Source: Deltaproteobacteria bacterium
Lineage (GTDB): Bacteria > Myxococcota_A > Polyangia > Polyangiales > Polyangiaceae
Length of the DNA stretch: 64,000 bases
Direction of reading: 5' to 3'
Assembly (NCBI GenBank): GCA_003235365.1
Contig: QJWJ01000527.1
Location: 1-64,000 of the forward strand
The notes beneath the pieces were generated by a model that searched no databases, was not told where the DNA came from, and worked only from the letters and a program-made list of their open reading frames with translations. How positions within the stretch are numbered: position 1 is the stretch's first letter; the number at the start of each line of letters is the position of its first letter. A program made the translations under genes and the position numbers. Shown here one piece after another: positions 55,848 to 64,000 of the stretch.

Positions 55848-57044
55848 TCATGCGAATTCGAGCGCGCTGAGGATGTCGCCAATCACGTCATCCGCATCCT
55901 CGATGCCGACGCTCAGGCGGATCAGCGCCGGATCGATGCCGACCTCTGCCAGTTGAGCATCGTCCAATTCGAAGAAGCTCATGTAGCGCGGCTGTTCGAT
56001 GAGCGTCTCGACTCCACCCAGCGACGCCGCGATTTTGGCGATCTTGCATCCATCGACCACGCGTGAGGCGGCGTCCACCCCGCCTTTGACGATGAAGCTC
56101 ACTACCCCCCCACCGCCCCGCATTTGCGAGCGGCAGACCTCGTGGGATGGATGGCTTTCGAGCTGAGGGTAGAACACCCTTTCCACCTTCGGGTGATTCT
56201 CGAGGTAGGTGGCCAAACGTTGCGCCGTGTCGTTTTGCTGGCGGACGCGCAGATTGAGCGTCTTGAGGCCGCGACCTATCAAGAAAGCCGCATGCGGATC
56301 CAGAACCGCGCCGAGTACGCCGCGCGTTTCGTGAAGCAGTGACGTGAGATGGCTCGGTCCTGCGATCAGCCCTCCGAGCACGTCGTTGTGACCACCCAGA
56401 TACTTGGTCGCCGAGTGAACGACCAAGTCGACGCCAAAACGCAACGGGTTGTAGTTCACTGGAGTCGCGAAGGTGGAATCGATCATCACCTTGACCCGGC
56501 GATGTGCCTTCGTGACGGCGACGACGCGCTCGAGATCAACGCAGAACAAGTAGGGGTTCGTGGGCGATTCCGTGATGACCAGCCGCGTTTCCGGACGAAT
56601 CGCTGCTGCCAGTGCGTCGATGTCACCGGCCGGCACGGTGGTGTGCGTCACGCCGAAGTCGCTCAGTGTCTTGCGAACGAATTGACGCGTACGGCGGTAG
56701 CAGTCGTTGAAGAGCACGACGTGTTCGCCGGCCTTGAGCAATGCGAAAGCCGCCGTCGTGATGGCAGCCATGCCGCTGGAGAATGCGACGGCGTCGTCCG
56801 CATGCTCCAACGCAGCCAGGCGCTTTTCGAGTTCGCGTACGGTTGGGTTGCTGTAGCGACCGTACTCTTCGCGTTCCGGATCCGAATCCTCGCCACGCAT
56901 GTACTGAACCAAGTCCGCGGTGTTTTCGAAAGTGAACGTCGCGGTTTGAGCAATCGACGGAGCCAGCGTGTTGTGCGCACGCCGTGACTCGGTGCCCGCG
57001 TGAACGGCGTCCGTCGAGTTTGCGTTTTTCTTGGTAGGGGTCAC
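55848..57044 (-). CDS. Cys/Met-metabolism PLP enzyme (cystathionine gamma-synthase/lyase type)
   Basis: A 398-aa trans-sulfuration enzyme. YGRYSNPTVRELEKRLAALE is followed by the FSSGMAAITT phosphate cup, the IDSTFATPVNYNPL segment, and the PLP Lys in VHSATKYLGGHNDVLGG. Members add, remove or exchange groups at C-gamma of homoserine or cysteine derivatives. Residues shown do not separate gamma-synthase from gamma-lyase. It stands alone on the minus strand. Confidence 0.88.
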   Translation of the reverse strand: MTPTKKNANSTDAVHAGTESRRAHNTLAPSIAQTATFTFENTADLVQYMRGEDSDPEREEYGRYSNPTVRELEKRLAALEHADDAVAFSSGMAAITTAAFALLKAGEHVVLFNDCYRRTRQFVRKTLSDFGVTHTTVPAGDIDALAAAIRPETRLVITESPTNPYLFCVDLERVVAVTKAHRRVKVMIDSTFATPVNYNPLRFGVDLVVHSATKYLGGHNDVLGGLIAGPSHLTSLLHETRGVLGAVLDPHAAFLIGRGLKTLNLRVRQQNDTAQRLATYLENHPKVERVFYPQLESHPSHEVCRSQMRGGGGVVSFIVKGGVDAASRVVDGCKIAKIAASLGGVETLIEQPRYMSFFELDDAQLAEVGIDPALIRLSVGIEDADDVIGDILSALEFA

Positions 57045-57198
57045 GGAGAGACTTCCTTGCTAGGATCCGATCCGCTGCGGTCCCGGTCAATGCGCCTTTG
57101 CCGCACTTGACGTCGTGCTTTCGGGGTCGCGTGTGTTGGTCGGCGTTGGGGAGGAGCGTCGTCGAGTATTGAGCTGGGAGAATTGGGTGTGCCTTCCG

Positions 57199-57840
57199 TC
57201 ACTCGGAGGGCGTCGGCGCGACGTCAATTGGTCCCAAGATCCGTCCAGTCTTGTCGACCGCAATCACCAGTTCGCCTTCCGGGGTGCGCAAGTGTACCCG
57301 AAACTGAATGTCCATCGACTCGGGCAGGTTGCGAATCATGACCAATTTGTCGACGGGATGTTTGTGCTGGGCCCGGACTTTGTCCAGCGCCTCCTCGGCG
57401 ACGCGGGGATCCGCTGCTCTGAGACGAAACAGGTTGTCTTTGAGATTCCCCTTGCCGAGGAGCTTGACCTTCTGCGGTCCAGAAACGGAACCCTGCCGAT
57501 ATGTGTACTGGTGTACTTCTGTTGGTACCGCTGCGTTTTGGACCTGAAGCACCATCTGCGTGGGAAGTACGGTGATGGTGAGGATCCGAACCGGTTTGGG
57601 TAACGGTGCTAGCAGCCGGTCGAGCGCTTTGGTGATTTCACCTGGTTGGAAGAGGTTCTGCTCGGGGACTGCGGGAGGAGCGCTCGCCGAGGCTGTCGCG
57701 CTCGGTACTGGCGGGACGGTTGGCGTTGAGCGTGATTCGCACGCAATGACGGGCAGCAGGCACGCCAGCCCGACGCGAACGGCCGTTGTTGACCAGGCCC
57801 GGCGATTAGACCGATACGTTGAAGTCTCGCAGCGCCTCAT
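57199..57840 (-). CDS. Putative lipoprotein, function unknown (213 aa)
   Basis: An Arg/Ser-rich start leads to a hydrophobic stretch ending in the lipobox VIAC, then a Ser/Ala/Pro linker. A ~150-residue soluble domain follows, with strands such as VRILTITVLPTQMVLQVQNA and an ELVIAVDKTG end. No family recognised. The ATG at 57840 lies 35 bases inside the dapD 3' end and has a modest GACGAG site. A GTG at 57777 would give a shorter signal without overlap. Confidence 0.65.
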   Translation of the reverse strand: MRRCETSTYRSNRRAWSTTAVRVGLACLLPVIACESRSTPTVPPVPSATASASAPPAVPEQNLFQPGEITKALDRLLAPLPKPVRILTITVLPTQMVLQVQNAAVPTEVHQYTYRQGSVSGPQKVKLLGKGNLKDNLFRLRAADPRVAEEALDKVRAQHKHPVDKLVMIRNLPESMDIQFRVHLRTPEGELVIAVDKTGRILGPIDVAPTPSE

Positions 57841-58630
57841 TCAGGCTCGTCTTCTTGTCCGTGCTGGCTTTGCGTTGGCCGATGATCAACGCGCAGGGCA
57901 CCATGAATTCTCCCGCGGGGAATCGTTTGGGACGCATGCCGGGAATGACCACGCTGCGTGCTGGGACCCGCCCCCGTAACTCCACCGGTTCGCTCCCCGT
58001 CACGTCGACGATCGGCGTCGATGCGGTCAGGGTAACGCCAGCGCCGATGACCGCTTCACTTTCGACCATCACGCCTTCGACCACGATCGCACGAGAACCG
58101 ATGAACGCGCCGTCTTCGATGATCACCGGTTGCGCACCAGGGGGCTCGAGCACGCCGCCGAGGCCGACACCGCCCGAGAGGTGAACGTTCTTGCCCACCT
58201 GGGCACAGGAACCGACGGTTGCCCAGGTGTCGACCATCGTGCCTGTGGCCACGTACGCACCGATGTTCACGTAGCCGGGCATCACGATGCAGCCCGACTC
58301 GACGTGAGCGCCGTAGCGAACCGTGCCGGGGGGGACCACGCGTACCCCTGCCTTGTCGAGGCCTCGCTTGAGCGGGATCTTGTCGTAGAACTCGAAGGGT
58401 GGGCAGTCCCAACGCTCCATCGAGGTGACGCCAAAGTACAACAATACCGCCTGCTTGACCCACGCGTTGGTGGTCCACTCACCGGGACCCTGTTGGGTGG
58501 CGACACGGAGCTCGCCAGCGTCCAACTTGGCGATCGTGTCGAGGACGGCCTGTCGCGTCGCACTTTGGGAAAGCAATTCGCGATTTTCGAAAGCGGCCTC
58601 GATCAAAGAGCGGTCGGTTTCTGACGACAT
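57806..58630 (-). CDS. dapD: Tetrahydrodipicolinate N-succinyltransferase
   Basis: A 274-aa left-handed beta-helix acyltransferase of the succinylase branch of lysine/meso-diaminopimelate synthesis. The N-terminal helices (LIEAAFENRELL) match DapD. The hexapeptide-rich core (VNIGAYVATGTMVDTWATVG, VHLSGGVGLGGVLEPPGAQP, VIIEDGAFIGSR) and the MRPKRFPAGEF tail region also match. No other dap gene is adjacent. Confidence 0.93.
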   Translation of the reverse strand: MSSETDRSLIEAAFENRELLSQSATRQAVLDTIAKLDAGELRVATQQGPGEWTTNAWVKQAVLLYFGVTSMERWDCPPFEFYDKIPLKRGLDKAGVRVVPPGTVRYGAHVESGCIVMPGYVNIGAYVATGTMVDTWATVGSCAQVGKNVHLSGGVGLGGVLEPPGAQPVIIEDGAFIGSRAIVVEGVMVESEAVIGAGVTLTASTPIVDVTGSEPVELRGRVPARSVVIPGMRPKRFPAGEFMVPCALIIGQRKASTDKKTSLNEALRDFNVSV

Positions 58631-58724
58631 GACTGGGCCGGTGTACTGGGCGCGCCTGCAGGTGGCAAGAGGAACACGGCTGCCGGGCCTGCGTCCGAGG
58701 CCGAGTGTCGCGCCAAACCCGGGC

Positions 58725-59561
58725 TCAGCTGTTCGGCGTGTTGCCCGGCCACCCTCCCTGCGGGGGAATGGGCCAATTGAGTACGATTTTTCCGTCGTGG
58801 CGCTCCAGAGCGAGCTGGGACCACCGCGCGATGGTCTCTAGACATCCGCCGCTGGGCGCGACGACTTTGGGCAACAGGAGCGTCACGCTTTCGCCTGCAG
58901 CTTCGCTTCGATCGATACACAGGCTTGCCAGGTCGCCAGCGCGTGAGAAGCGCAGCGTCAGGGGATAACCTCGCTCGTGCACCAGTGCTGCAGCGAGGCG
59001 GACGATGTTCAATGCGACCCGGGGCGACAATCGCGTCGGGAGCGTTTGCGAATCGCTGACCAGCGTTGCCTCGACCGTCGATGCCCCCGGAGCGTTGCTC
59101 TGGTCACCACTGCGGCTGAGTGCCAATGCCTCGACCCAATCGACGTCACCCGGCGCGCTGGCGTCGGTGAGCAACTCGATCAGTGGCAGGGCCCCACCCA
59201 AGTCTCTCAGTACGGTTGCCACGACTGCTTCCAGCTCCAGCCGTGTCCCTGCCCCCAATGGTCGACGGGGTGAGTGCTGCAGGGCCGCAGACAGCTCGCC
59301 GATGCGAGTTGCCAGCAGGTGTTGGAGTCCGTCGGCGCAGCTCGACCTCTCTCGGAGCCGCGTGAAGAACGGCTCGAGTCGTGCCAGGAGCGGTTCGCAT
59401 TCCGCGAGCATGTCAGGCAGTACGGACGCGATGGACTTGGGGCCAACGTTACGCGCGCGCAGCAACTGCGCGAGGTTTGTCAGCGAGCTCAGGGCCTCGC
59501 GAAGAGCCCCTTCCGCGTCTACTACGACGTCAACGGCTACCACCGACGCCGAGTCTAGCAC
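58725..59561 (-). CDS. Hypothetical protein, possibly a histidine-kinase-fold relative (278 aa)
   Basis: Two halves can be seen: a helical N-terminal half (REALSSLTNLAQLLRARN..., LLARLEPFFTRLRE, HLLATRIGELSAAL) and a C-terminal half with ALNIVRLAAALVHERG, strand-rich residues and SGGCLETIARWSQLALERHDGKIVLNWP. That end resembles the last strands of a degenerate histidine-kinase ATPase domain, but no N, G1 or G2 ATP box is evident. The start is a GTG at 59561, with other GTGs downstream. It precedes dapD by 94 bases. Confidence 0.6.
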   Translation of the reverse strand: MLDSASVVAVDVVVDAEGALREALSSLTNLAQLLRARNVGPKSIASVLPDMLAECEPLLARLEPFFTRLRERSSCADGLQHLLATRIGELSAALQHSPRRPLGAGTRLELEAVVATVLRDLGGALPLIELLTDASAPGDVDWVEALALSRSGDQSNAPGASTVEATLVSDSQTLPTRLSPRVALNIVRLAAALVHERGYPLTLRFSRAGDLASLCIDRSEAAGESVTLLLPKVVAPSGGCLETIARWSQLALERHDGKIVLNWPIPPQGGWPGNTPNS

Positions 59562-59877
59562 GGAACCCAGCCCACTTGCAGCGCTTGGATGGACACGGCG
59601 GCTTGGATGACGTCGACAGCGTCGTGCACCCGCGGCAAGACGACACTTTCGCGTCGATTGGGTGACCACTGGCGGGCACTGGCATCCACATGCGGCACCC
59701 CGTACGCTCCCCATCAGGACGAGTTCAGTCTCGACGTAAGGGATCGTGCCGCGCCACGCGTCCCGGTCGCGCGGGGAGCAGGTCTACTCCGCTCCTGGTG
59801 TGGAGCCCCCGTTCTGCCTCCAGGGTCGAGCGTGCGGCGCGAGAACACTGGCTCCCGCGCCGCCCCTTCAGTCACTC

Positions 59878-60297
59878 TCAGCTCGATAGTTCGGACGCGA
59901 AGAAGTACTGGGTTTCAATCTTCCCGTTCTCCTCCGAATCCGAGCCGTGCACGGCATTGTTGCCGATGTCTGTGCCATACTTCTTGCGGACCGTGCCCTC
60001 AGCGGCCTTTGCCGGGTCAGTTGCGCCGATCAGCTCGCGATAGCGAGGGACCGCGTCGTCGGCTTCGAGCGCCGCCAACACCACGGGGCCGCTGATCATG
60101 AACTCGACGAGCTCACCGAAGAATGGCCGTTCTTTGTGAACCGCGTAGAAGCCTTCGGCCTTTTCACGACTCAGCTGTTCTTGGCGCATTGCCAGCACGT
60201 TGAAGCCAGCGTCGAGGATCTGCTGCAGAATGGCGCCCTGATTGCGTGCGCGCACAGCGTCGGGTTTGATGATGCACAAGGTGCGTTGGATGGCCAC
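59878..60297 (-). CDS. ndk: Nucleoside diphosphate kinase
   Basis: A 139-aa NDK that transfers the gamma phosphate between nucleotides via a phospho-His. RTLCIIKPDAVRA at the N-terminus and the active-site NNAVHGSDS are canonical, and the length is typical. It is last in the mdh-sucC-sucD-ndk run, 38 bases after sucD. Confidence 0.97.
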   Translation of the reverse strand: MAIQRTLCIIKPDAVRARNQGAILQQILDAGFNVLAMRQEQLSREKAEGFYAVHKERPFFGELVEFMISGPVVLAALEADDAVPRYRELIGATDPAKAAEGTVRKKYGTDIGNNAVHGSDSEENGKIETQYFFASELSS

Positions 60298-60335
60298 GTC
60301 GTTGTTCCTCTGTTGAATGTGCTTCGTGTGACGCC

Positions 60336-61229
60336 TTACAAGAGGCTCTTGAGGGTCGCGCCCATTTCAGCGGGTGACGGCGCCACTTTGACACCTGCCG
60401 CCTCCAATGCCGCGATCTTGTCGGCGGCGGTGCCCTTGCCGCCGCTGATGATGGCGCCGGCGTGGCCCATGCGCTTGCCGGGCGGTGCAGTGGTGCCCGC
60501 GATGAAGGCAGCCACGGGCTTCTTCATCTCGGCCTTGATGAATTCTGCGGCCGTTTCTTCGGCGGTGCCGCCAATCTCGCCCATCATCATCACGGCGTCG
60601 GTATCCGGATCGTCGTTGAACAGCCGCAGGGCGTCGACGAAGTCGAGGCCGCCGACCGGATCCCCGCCGATGCCGATGCACGTCGACTGACCGAGGCCCA
60701 ATGACGTCAGCTGTCCAACGGCCTCGTACGTCAAGGTGCCCGAGCGAGAGACCACACCGATACGACCGGGCTTGTGGATGTGCCCGGGCATGATGCCGAT
60801 CTTGCACTCGCCCGGCGTGATGATGCCCGGGCAGTTAGGGCCAATCAGCCGAGCGCTGCCACCTTCGAGCTTGCGACGCACGGTGATCATGTCCATCACA
60901 GGAATGCCCTCCGTGATGCAGATGACGAGCTTGCAGCCCGCATCCAGCGCTTCCAGGATCGCGTCCGCCGCTCCGAGCGCCGGCACGAAGATGCACGACG
61001 TATCCGCGCCAGTCTTTGCGACCGCTTCGGAGACGGTGTCGAACACTGGTACGACGACGTCTTTGTCGGCTGCATCTTTGGCCTCGAACTTCTGTCCGCC
61101 GCGTCCGGGAGTACAGCCGGCGACGACTTGCGTGCCATAGGCCAAGCATTGCGTGGCGTGAAACGAGCCGGCGCCGCCGGTGATGCCCTGAACGACGACC
61201 TTGGTGTCCTTGTTGACTAGTACGCTCAT
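60336..61229 (-). CDS. sucD: Succinate-CoA ligase, alpha subunit
   Basis: A 297-aa CoA-binding and phospho-His subunit. [18 protein letters not shown] binds CoA and [12 protein letters not shown] is diagnostic. The catalytic His lies in [11 protein letters not shown]. Together with SucC it makes ATP or GTP from succinyl-CoA in the TCA cycle. It begins 12 bases after sucC ends. Confidence 0.97.
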   Translation of the reverse strand: MSVLVNKDTKVVVQGITGGAGSFHATQCLAYGTQVVAGCTPGRGGQKFEAKDAADKDVVVPVFDTVSEAVAKTGADTSCIFVPALGAADAILEALDAGCKLVICITEGIPVMDMITVRRKLEGGSARLIGPNCPGIITPGECKIGIMPGHIHKPGRIGVVSRSGTLTYEAVGQLTSLGLGQSTCIGIGGDPVGGLDFVDALRLFNDDPDTDAVMMMGEIGGTAEETAAEFIKAEMKKPVAAFIAGTTAPPGKRMGHAGAIISGGKGTAADKIAALEAAGVKVAPSPAEMGATLKSLL

Positions 61230-61241
61230 CTTCTCCGTCCT

Positions 61242-62438
61242 TCAGCCAGCTACCGCTGCCACGATCTTCTGGGCGCCATCTGCCATGCTGTCGGCAGCAT
61301 CGATGGCGAGACCACTGTCCTTGAGGATCTTCTTGCCCTGGGCCACGTTCGTGCCCTCGAGGCGAACGACGAGTGGAACGCTGAGACCCATCTCCTTCGT
61401 CGCCGCTACGATGCCTTCGGCGATCAGGTCGCACTTGGCGATGCCACCGAAGATGTTCACGAAGATCCCCTTCACTTTGGCGCTGCTGAGGATCATGCTG
61501 AACGCTTTCTTGACCTGATCCTTGGTGGCGCTTCCGCCGACGTCCAAGAAGTTGGCGGGAAACCCTCCATGGTGCTTGATGATGTCCATCGTTGCCATCG
61601 CCAAGCCTGCGCCGTTGACGAGACACCCGATGTTGCCGTCCAACGACACGTAGCTCAGTCCCGCTTCGTGCGCCTCGAGCTCGACGGGGTCTTCTTCGCT
61701 CTTATCGAGCAACTCCGCCCACTCGGGGTGGCGGCCCTGTGCGTTGTCGTCGAAGTTCAACTTCGCGTCGAGCGCCACGACGTCACCCGACTTGGTGATG
61801 ACGAGCGGATTGATCTCGCAAAGGCTGCAGTCTTCCTTTTGGAAGAGATTCGCGAGCTTCATCAGAATGCTCGTGAATTGCTTCATCGTCTTCTTGGCGT
61901 CGGGGCTACCGTCGCCAGCGCCGAGGGCGTATGCGATCTTGCGAGCCTGGAACGCTCCGAGACCCAGCAGTGGATCGACGTGTTCGGTGATGATCTTCTC
62001 AGGGGTCTTGGCTGCGACTTCTTCGATCTCCACGCCGCCTTCAGTGGAAGCCATGACGGCGATGCGTCGCGCGGCACGGTCGACTACGAGGCCGAGGTAC
62101 AGCTCCCGCGCGATGTCCAGACCCTGTTCGATGTACAGACGACGCACTTTCTGACCCTCGGGACCCGTCTGATGGGTGACCAACGTTTTGCCGAAGATCT
62201 CGTCAGCCGTCGTTGCCGCAGCGTCCGGACCGTCCTTGACGACCTTGACGCCGCCTGCCTTGCCCCGTCCACCCGCGTGGATCTGCGCCTTGACCACGAC
62301 GACGGGGATTCCCGTCTCGGAGATCAGCTTCTGGGCTGCGTCTTTGGCGTCTTTGGGATCGAAGACGGCAATGCCCTGCGGCACGGCAATGCCGTACTTC
62401 TTGAAGATGGCCTTGCCTTGATATTCGTGAATGTTCAT
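61242..62438 (-). CDS. sucC: Succinate-CoA ligase, beta subunit
   Basis: A 398-aa ATP-grasp subunit. [16 protein letters not shown] and [19 protein letters not shown] at the N-terminus and [18 protein letters not shown] near the CoA-ligase domain are standard. Its ATG overlaps the mdh stop by one base (TGATG), indicating translational coupling. Confidence 0.97.
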   Translation of the reverse strand: MNIHEYQGKAIFKKYGIAVPQGIAVFDPKDAKDAAQKLISETGIPVVVVKAQIHAGGRGKAGGVKVVKDGPDAAATTADEIFGKTLVTHQTGPEGQKVRRLYIEQGLDIARELYLGLVVDRAARRIAVMASTEGGVEIEEVAAKTPEKIITEHVDPLLGLGAFQARKIAYALGAGDGSPDAKKTMKQFTSILMKLANLFQKEDCSLCEINPLVITKSGDVVALDAKLNFDDNAQGRHPEWAELLDKSEEDPVELEAHEAGLSYVSLDGNIGCLVNGAGLAMATMDIIKHHGGFPANFLDVGGSATKDQVKKAFSMILSSAKVKGIFVNIFGGIAKCDLIAEGIVAATKEMGLSVPLVVRLEGTNVAQGKKILKDSGLAIDAADSMADGAQKIVAAVAG

Positions 62439-63379
62439 CAGCCCTCCGTCTTCTTGACGACGTCTACGATGGTCTGAACGCTGCCTGCGCTCTTGGCCAA
62501 CATGGCCTTCTCTTCGGCGTCGAGTTCGAGCTCGATGACCTTCTCGATTCCGCCTGCACCGATCACCACCGGCACGCCCATGTACAGGTCGTTGTAGCCG
62601 TACTCACCTTCGAGGTAGGCGGCACAAGCCAAGAGGCGCTTCTGGTTCAGCAAGAACGACTCGGCCATTGCGATTGCTCCGGCAGCGGGAGCGAAGTACG
62701 CACTGGTTCCCATCAGACCGACGATTTCGCCGCCGCCCTTGCGCGTGCGCGCGACCAGCTCGTCGAGCTTGGCCTTGGCGATGAGCTGTCCGACGGGCAT
62801 GCCGTTGATCGTCGTGTAGCGCAGCAGAGGAACCATGTCGTCGCCGTGCCCGCCGAGCACGGGTGCGCGCACGTCCTTGACGCTCACGCCGGCTTCACGC
62901 GCCAGGAATAGCTGGAAACGGGCGCTGTCGAGGGCGCCAGCCATGCCGACGACCTTGGACTTGTCCCAGCCGGTGCGTCGCTTGAACTCGTAGACCATCG
63001 CGTCGAGTGGGTTGCTGATCACGATGACGAAGGCGTCGGGGCAGTACTTTTTTGCGTTGTCCGCAACGTTGCGGATGATCGGCAGATTGGTTGCCACCAA
63101 GTCGTCGCGCGATTGGCCGGGCTTGCGCGGAATACCTGCAGTGATGATGAGCACGCTCGCTCCTGCACAGTCTTCCCAATTGGAGCTTCCGATGACCTTT
63201 GCGTCACTGCCGCTCAGTGCAGAAGCTTGCTCCAGGTCGAGGGCCTTGCCTTTCGCAAAACTCTCCTTCGGGGGAATGTCGAACAGCACGACGTCGCCGA
63301 GCTGCTTTGCGACGCACAAGTTTGCGAGTTCACCACCGATGTTTCCCGCACCAATCAACGCGATCTTGTTTCTAGACAT
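62438..63379 (-). CDS. mdh: Malate dehydrogenase (LDH-like type)
   Basis: A 313-aa NAD-dependent malate dehydrogenase: [13 protein letters not shown] is the Rossmann loop, [14 protein letters not shown] carries the malate-specific Arg, [10 protein letters not shown] and the catalytic His in [11 protein letters not shown] follow. The ATG at 63379 has GGAG about ten bases upstream; the frame is open to 63481 but only this start fits the family. First gene of the TCA run and divergent from rpmI. Confidence 0.96.
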   Translation of the reverse strand: MSRNKIALIGAGNIGGELANLCVAKQLGDVVLFDIPPKESFAKGKALDLEQASALSGSDAKVIGSSNWEDCAGASVLIITAGIPRKPGQSRDDLVATNLPIIRNVADNAKKYCPDAFVIVISNPLDAMVYEFKRRTGWDKSKVVGMAGALDSARFQLFLAREAGVSVKDVRAPVLGGHGDDMVPLLRYTTINGMPVGQLIAKAKLDELVARTRKGGGEIVGLMGTSAYFAPAAGAIAMAESFLLNQKRLLACAAYLEGEYGYNDLYMGVPVVIGAGGIEKVIELELDAEEKAMLAKSAGSVQTIVDVVKKTEG

Positions 63380-63949
63380 AATTGTTAACTCCAGACCTCT
63401 GCAACGCTCCGGTTGGCGTTGGGACCAAGTCGAAAAAGGGGCGCCGACCCCGTGTCGCCGAAATCGGCCCCGCGCGCCCATGTCGGTTTCGCCAAGCCGC
63501 CGTGAGCACGACCAGCTCGCGTCCTCGTTGCGAGGTCGCTGTACGATCCGGAAGCGCCCGGTGCACTTGCTGATTCGGGGGTCATCACGCGGCTACCCTC
63601 GAAGGCTGGTTCGAGGGCGAACGCGAAGTAACCCAGTGGAGCTTCGAGGGCAACTAGACAAGTGCGAAGTTTCCCGAGGGTTTCTGTGTTTGCGGAGTGT
63701 TGCTCGAACGCGTTTTGGGCGTGCGCGATGCGCGTCCTCCGCAGCGCTGATACCGCCGCCGCGTCACTAGGTTCCGGCGGCCACTATTTCGGGGCGGCTC
63801 GTGCGCCGGGACAAAAAGACCTGAACGAGTGAGCGGCTTCCGGCTTTGTGACCCGCCGTGCTTGACTTGCGTCGAACCATCCGCCATAAGCCACGCCCCC
63901 TGGGCGGTTTGCGGACACGCGGCCGAGTGCCCGGCAGGAGTTGAGTACC
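63380..63949. other. Intergenic region between mdh and rpmI
   Basis: About 570 bases between divergent housekeeping genes. Several short open frames are Arg/Ala/Ser-rich and unsupported. infC, the usual neighbour of rpmI, is not here. A sigma70-like promoter for rpmI is listed separately. Confidence 0.45.
63862..63890 (+). promoter_or_regulatory. Candidate sigma70-type promoter for rpmI
   Basis: TTGACT (63862-63867) and CATAAG (63885-63890) are separated by 17 bases and lie about 60 bases ahead of the rpmI start. Five of six -35 and four of six -10 positions match the consensus. No other candidate in this spacer is as good. Confidence 0.5.
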
Positions 63950-64000
63950 ATGCCGAAGATGAAGACCAATCGCGCCGCAGCTAAGCGGTTCAAGAAGACC
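63950..64000 (+). CDS. rpmI: 50S ribosomal protein L35, first 17 codons (cut by window edge)
   Basis: The ATG at 63950 has GGCAGGAG nine bases upstream. The visible peptide MPKMKTNRAAAKRFKKT is the unmistakable L35 start; Asn replaces the usual His at position 7. The gene continues past the right edge; rplT would be expected next. Confidence 0.93.
   Translation, partial: MPKMKTNRAAAKRFKKT

Noticed and set aside
61569-62477. 302-codon plus-strand frame
   Set aside because: It is antisense to sucC.
63784-63993. 69-codon minus-strand frame overlapping the rpmI start
   Set aside because: It runs antisense through the clear rpmI ribosome site and promoter.

Overview
This window looks like chromosome from a high-GC, Gram-negative predatory or soil-type bacterium, most likely a Myxococcota (Polyangia-like) lineage. 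The support is indirect but consistent. There are many lipoproteins with Ser/Gly/Asp-rich linkers, outer-membrane barrels, an OmpA protein with thrombospondin type-3 repeats, and a zinc-ribbon/GYF/TonB-like protein resembling the gliding-motility protein GltJ/AgmX. There is also a DACNV-type sensor, an slr1659-type STAS-like fragment, and the mdh-sucC-sucD-ndk cluster. No rRNA, tRNA, CRISPR array, integrase or intact transposon was seen.

Layout. 1-5.2 kb: a 16-bp tandem repeat at the left edge, a lipoprotein, a DUF1353 protein, a broken STAS-like gene and a 785-aa ankyrin protein. 5.8-11.6 kb: a small lipoprotein, then a tight minus-strand run of a YheT-type hydrolase, a GH35-like barrel without its catalytic Glu, YciO, an MBL hydrolase and pyrE. 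11.7-21.5 kb: RlpA, a hypothetical, an AmgK-like kinase, rsmG, a CxxCH porin-like protein, a 21-bp repeat block, a 5'-3' exonuclease, a barrel protein, a PrsW protease and a small protein with an in-frame 18-bp repeat. 22.3-28.5 kb: MlaE and a degenerate MlaF, 5-formyl-THF cyclo-ligase, a glyoxalase II-like enzyme, DUF2288, the DACNV protein and a small envelope protein. 28.6-33.9 kb: argD-argF overlapping a P-type ATPase-like pseudoenzyme, followed by a Fur regulator. 34.1-42.7 kb: a barrel protein, HU, YbeY, a membrane protein, enoyl-CoA hydratase coupled to an M1 peptidase with HEAT-like repeats, and RecD2. 43.0-53.6 kb: the GltJ-like protein, a zinc-ribbon membrane protein, OmpA/TSP3, a response regulator-EAL protein and two large lipoproteins. 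54-64 kb: an acyl-CoA mutase with isobutyryl-CoA-mutase residues, a Cys/Met PLP enzyme, a lipoprotein, dapD, a hypothetical, then mdh-sucC-sucD-ndk, and the first codons of rpmI at the right edge.

Themes. (1) Three proteins keep a well-known fold but have lost catalytic residues: the P-type ATPase-like protein, the Mla-type ATPase and the GH35-like barrel. (2) Several gene pairs that end towards each other are separated by strong hairpins. Two of these hairpins are copies of one dispersed element whose stem shows a compensatory base change. (3) Several low-copy tandem repeats (16, 18, 21 and 27 bp) occur, two of them inside coding sequence. Most of the rest is ordinary housekeeping and envelope biology.
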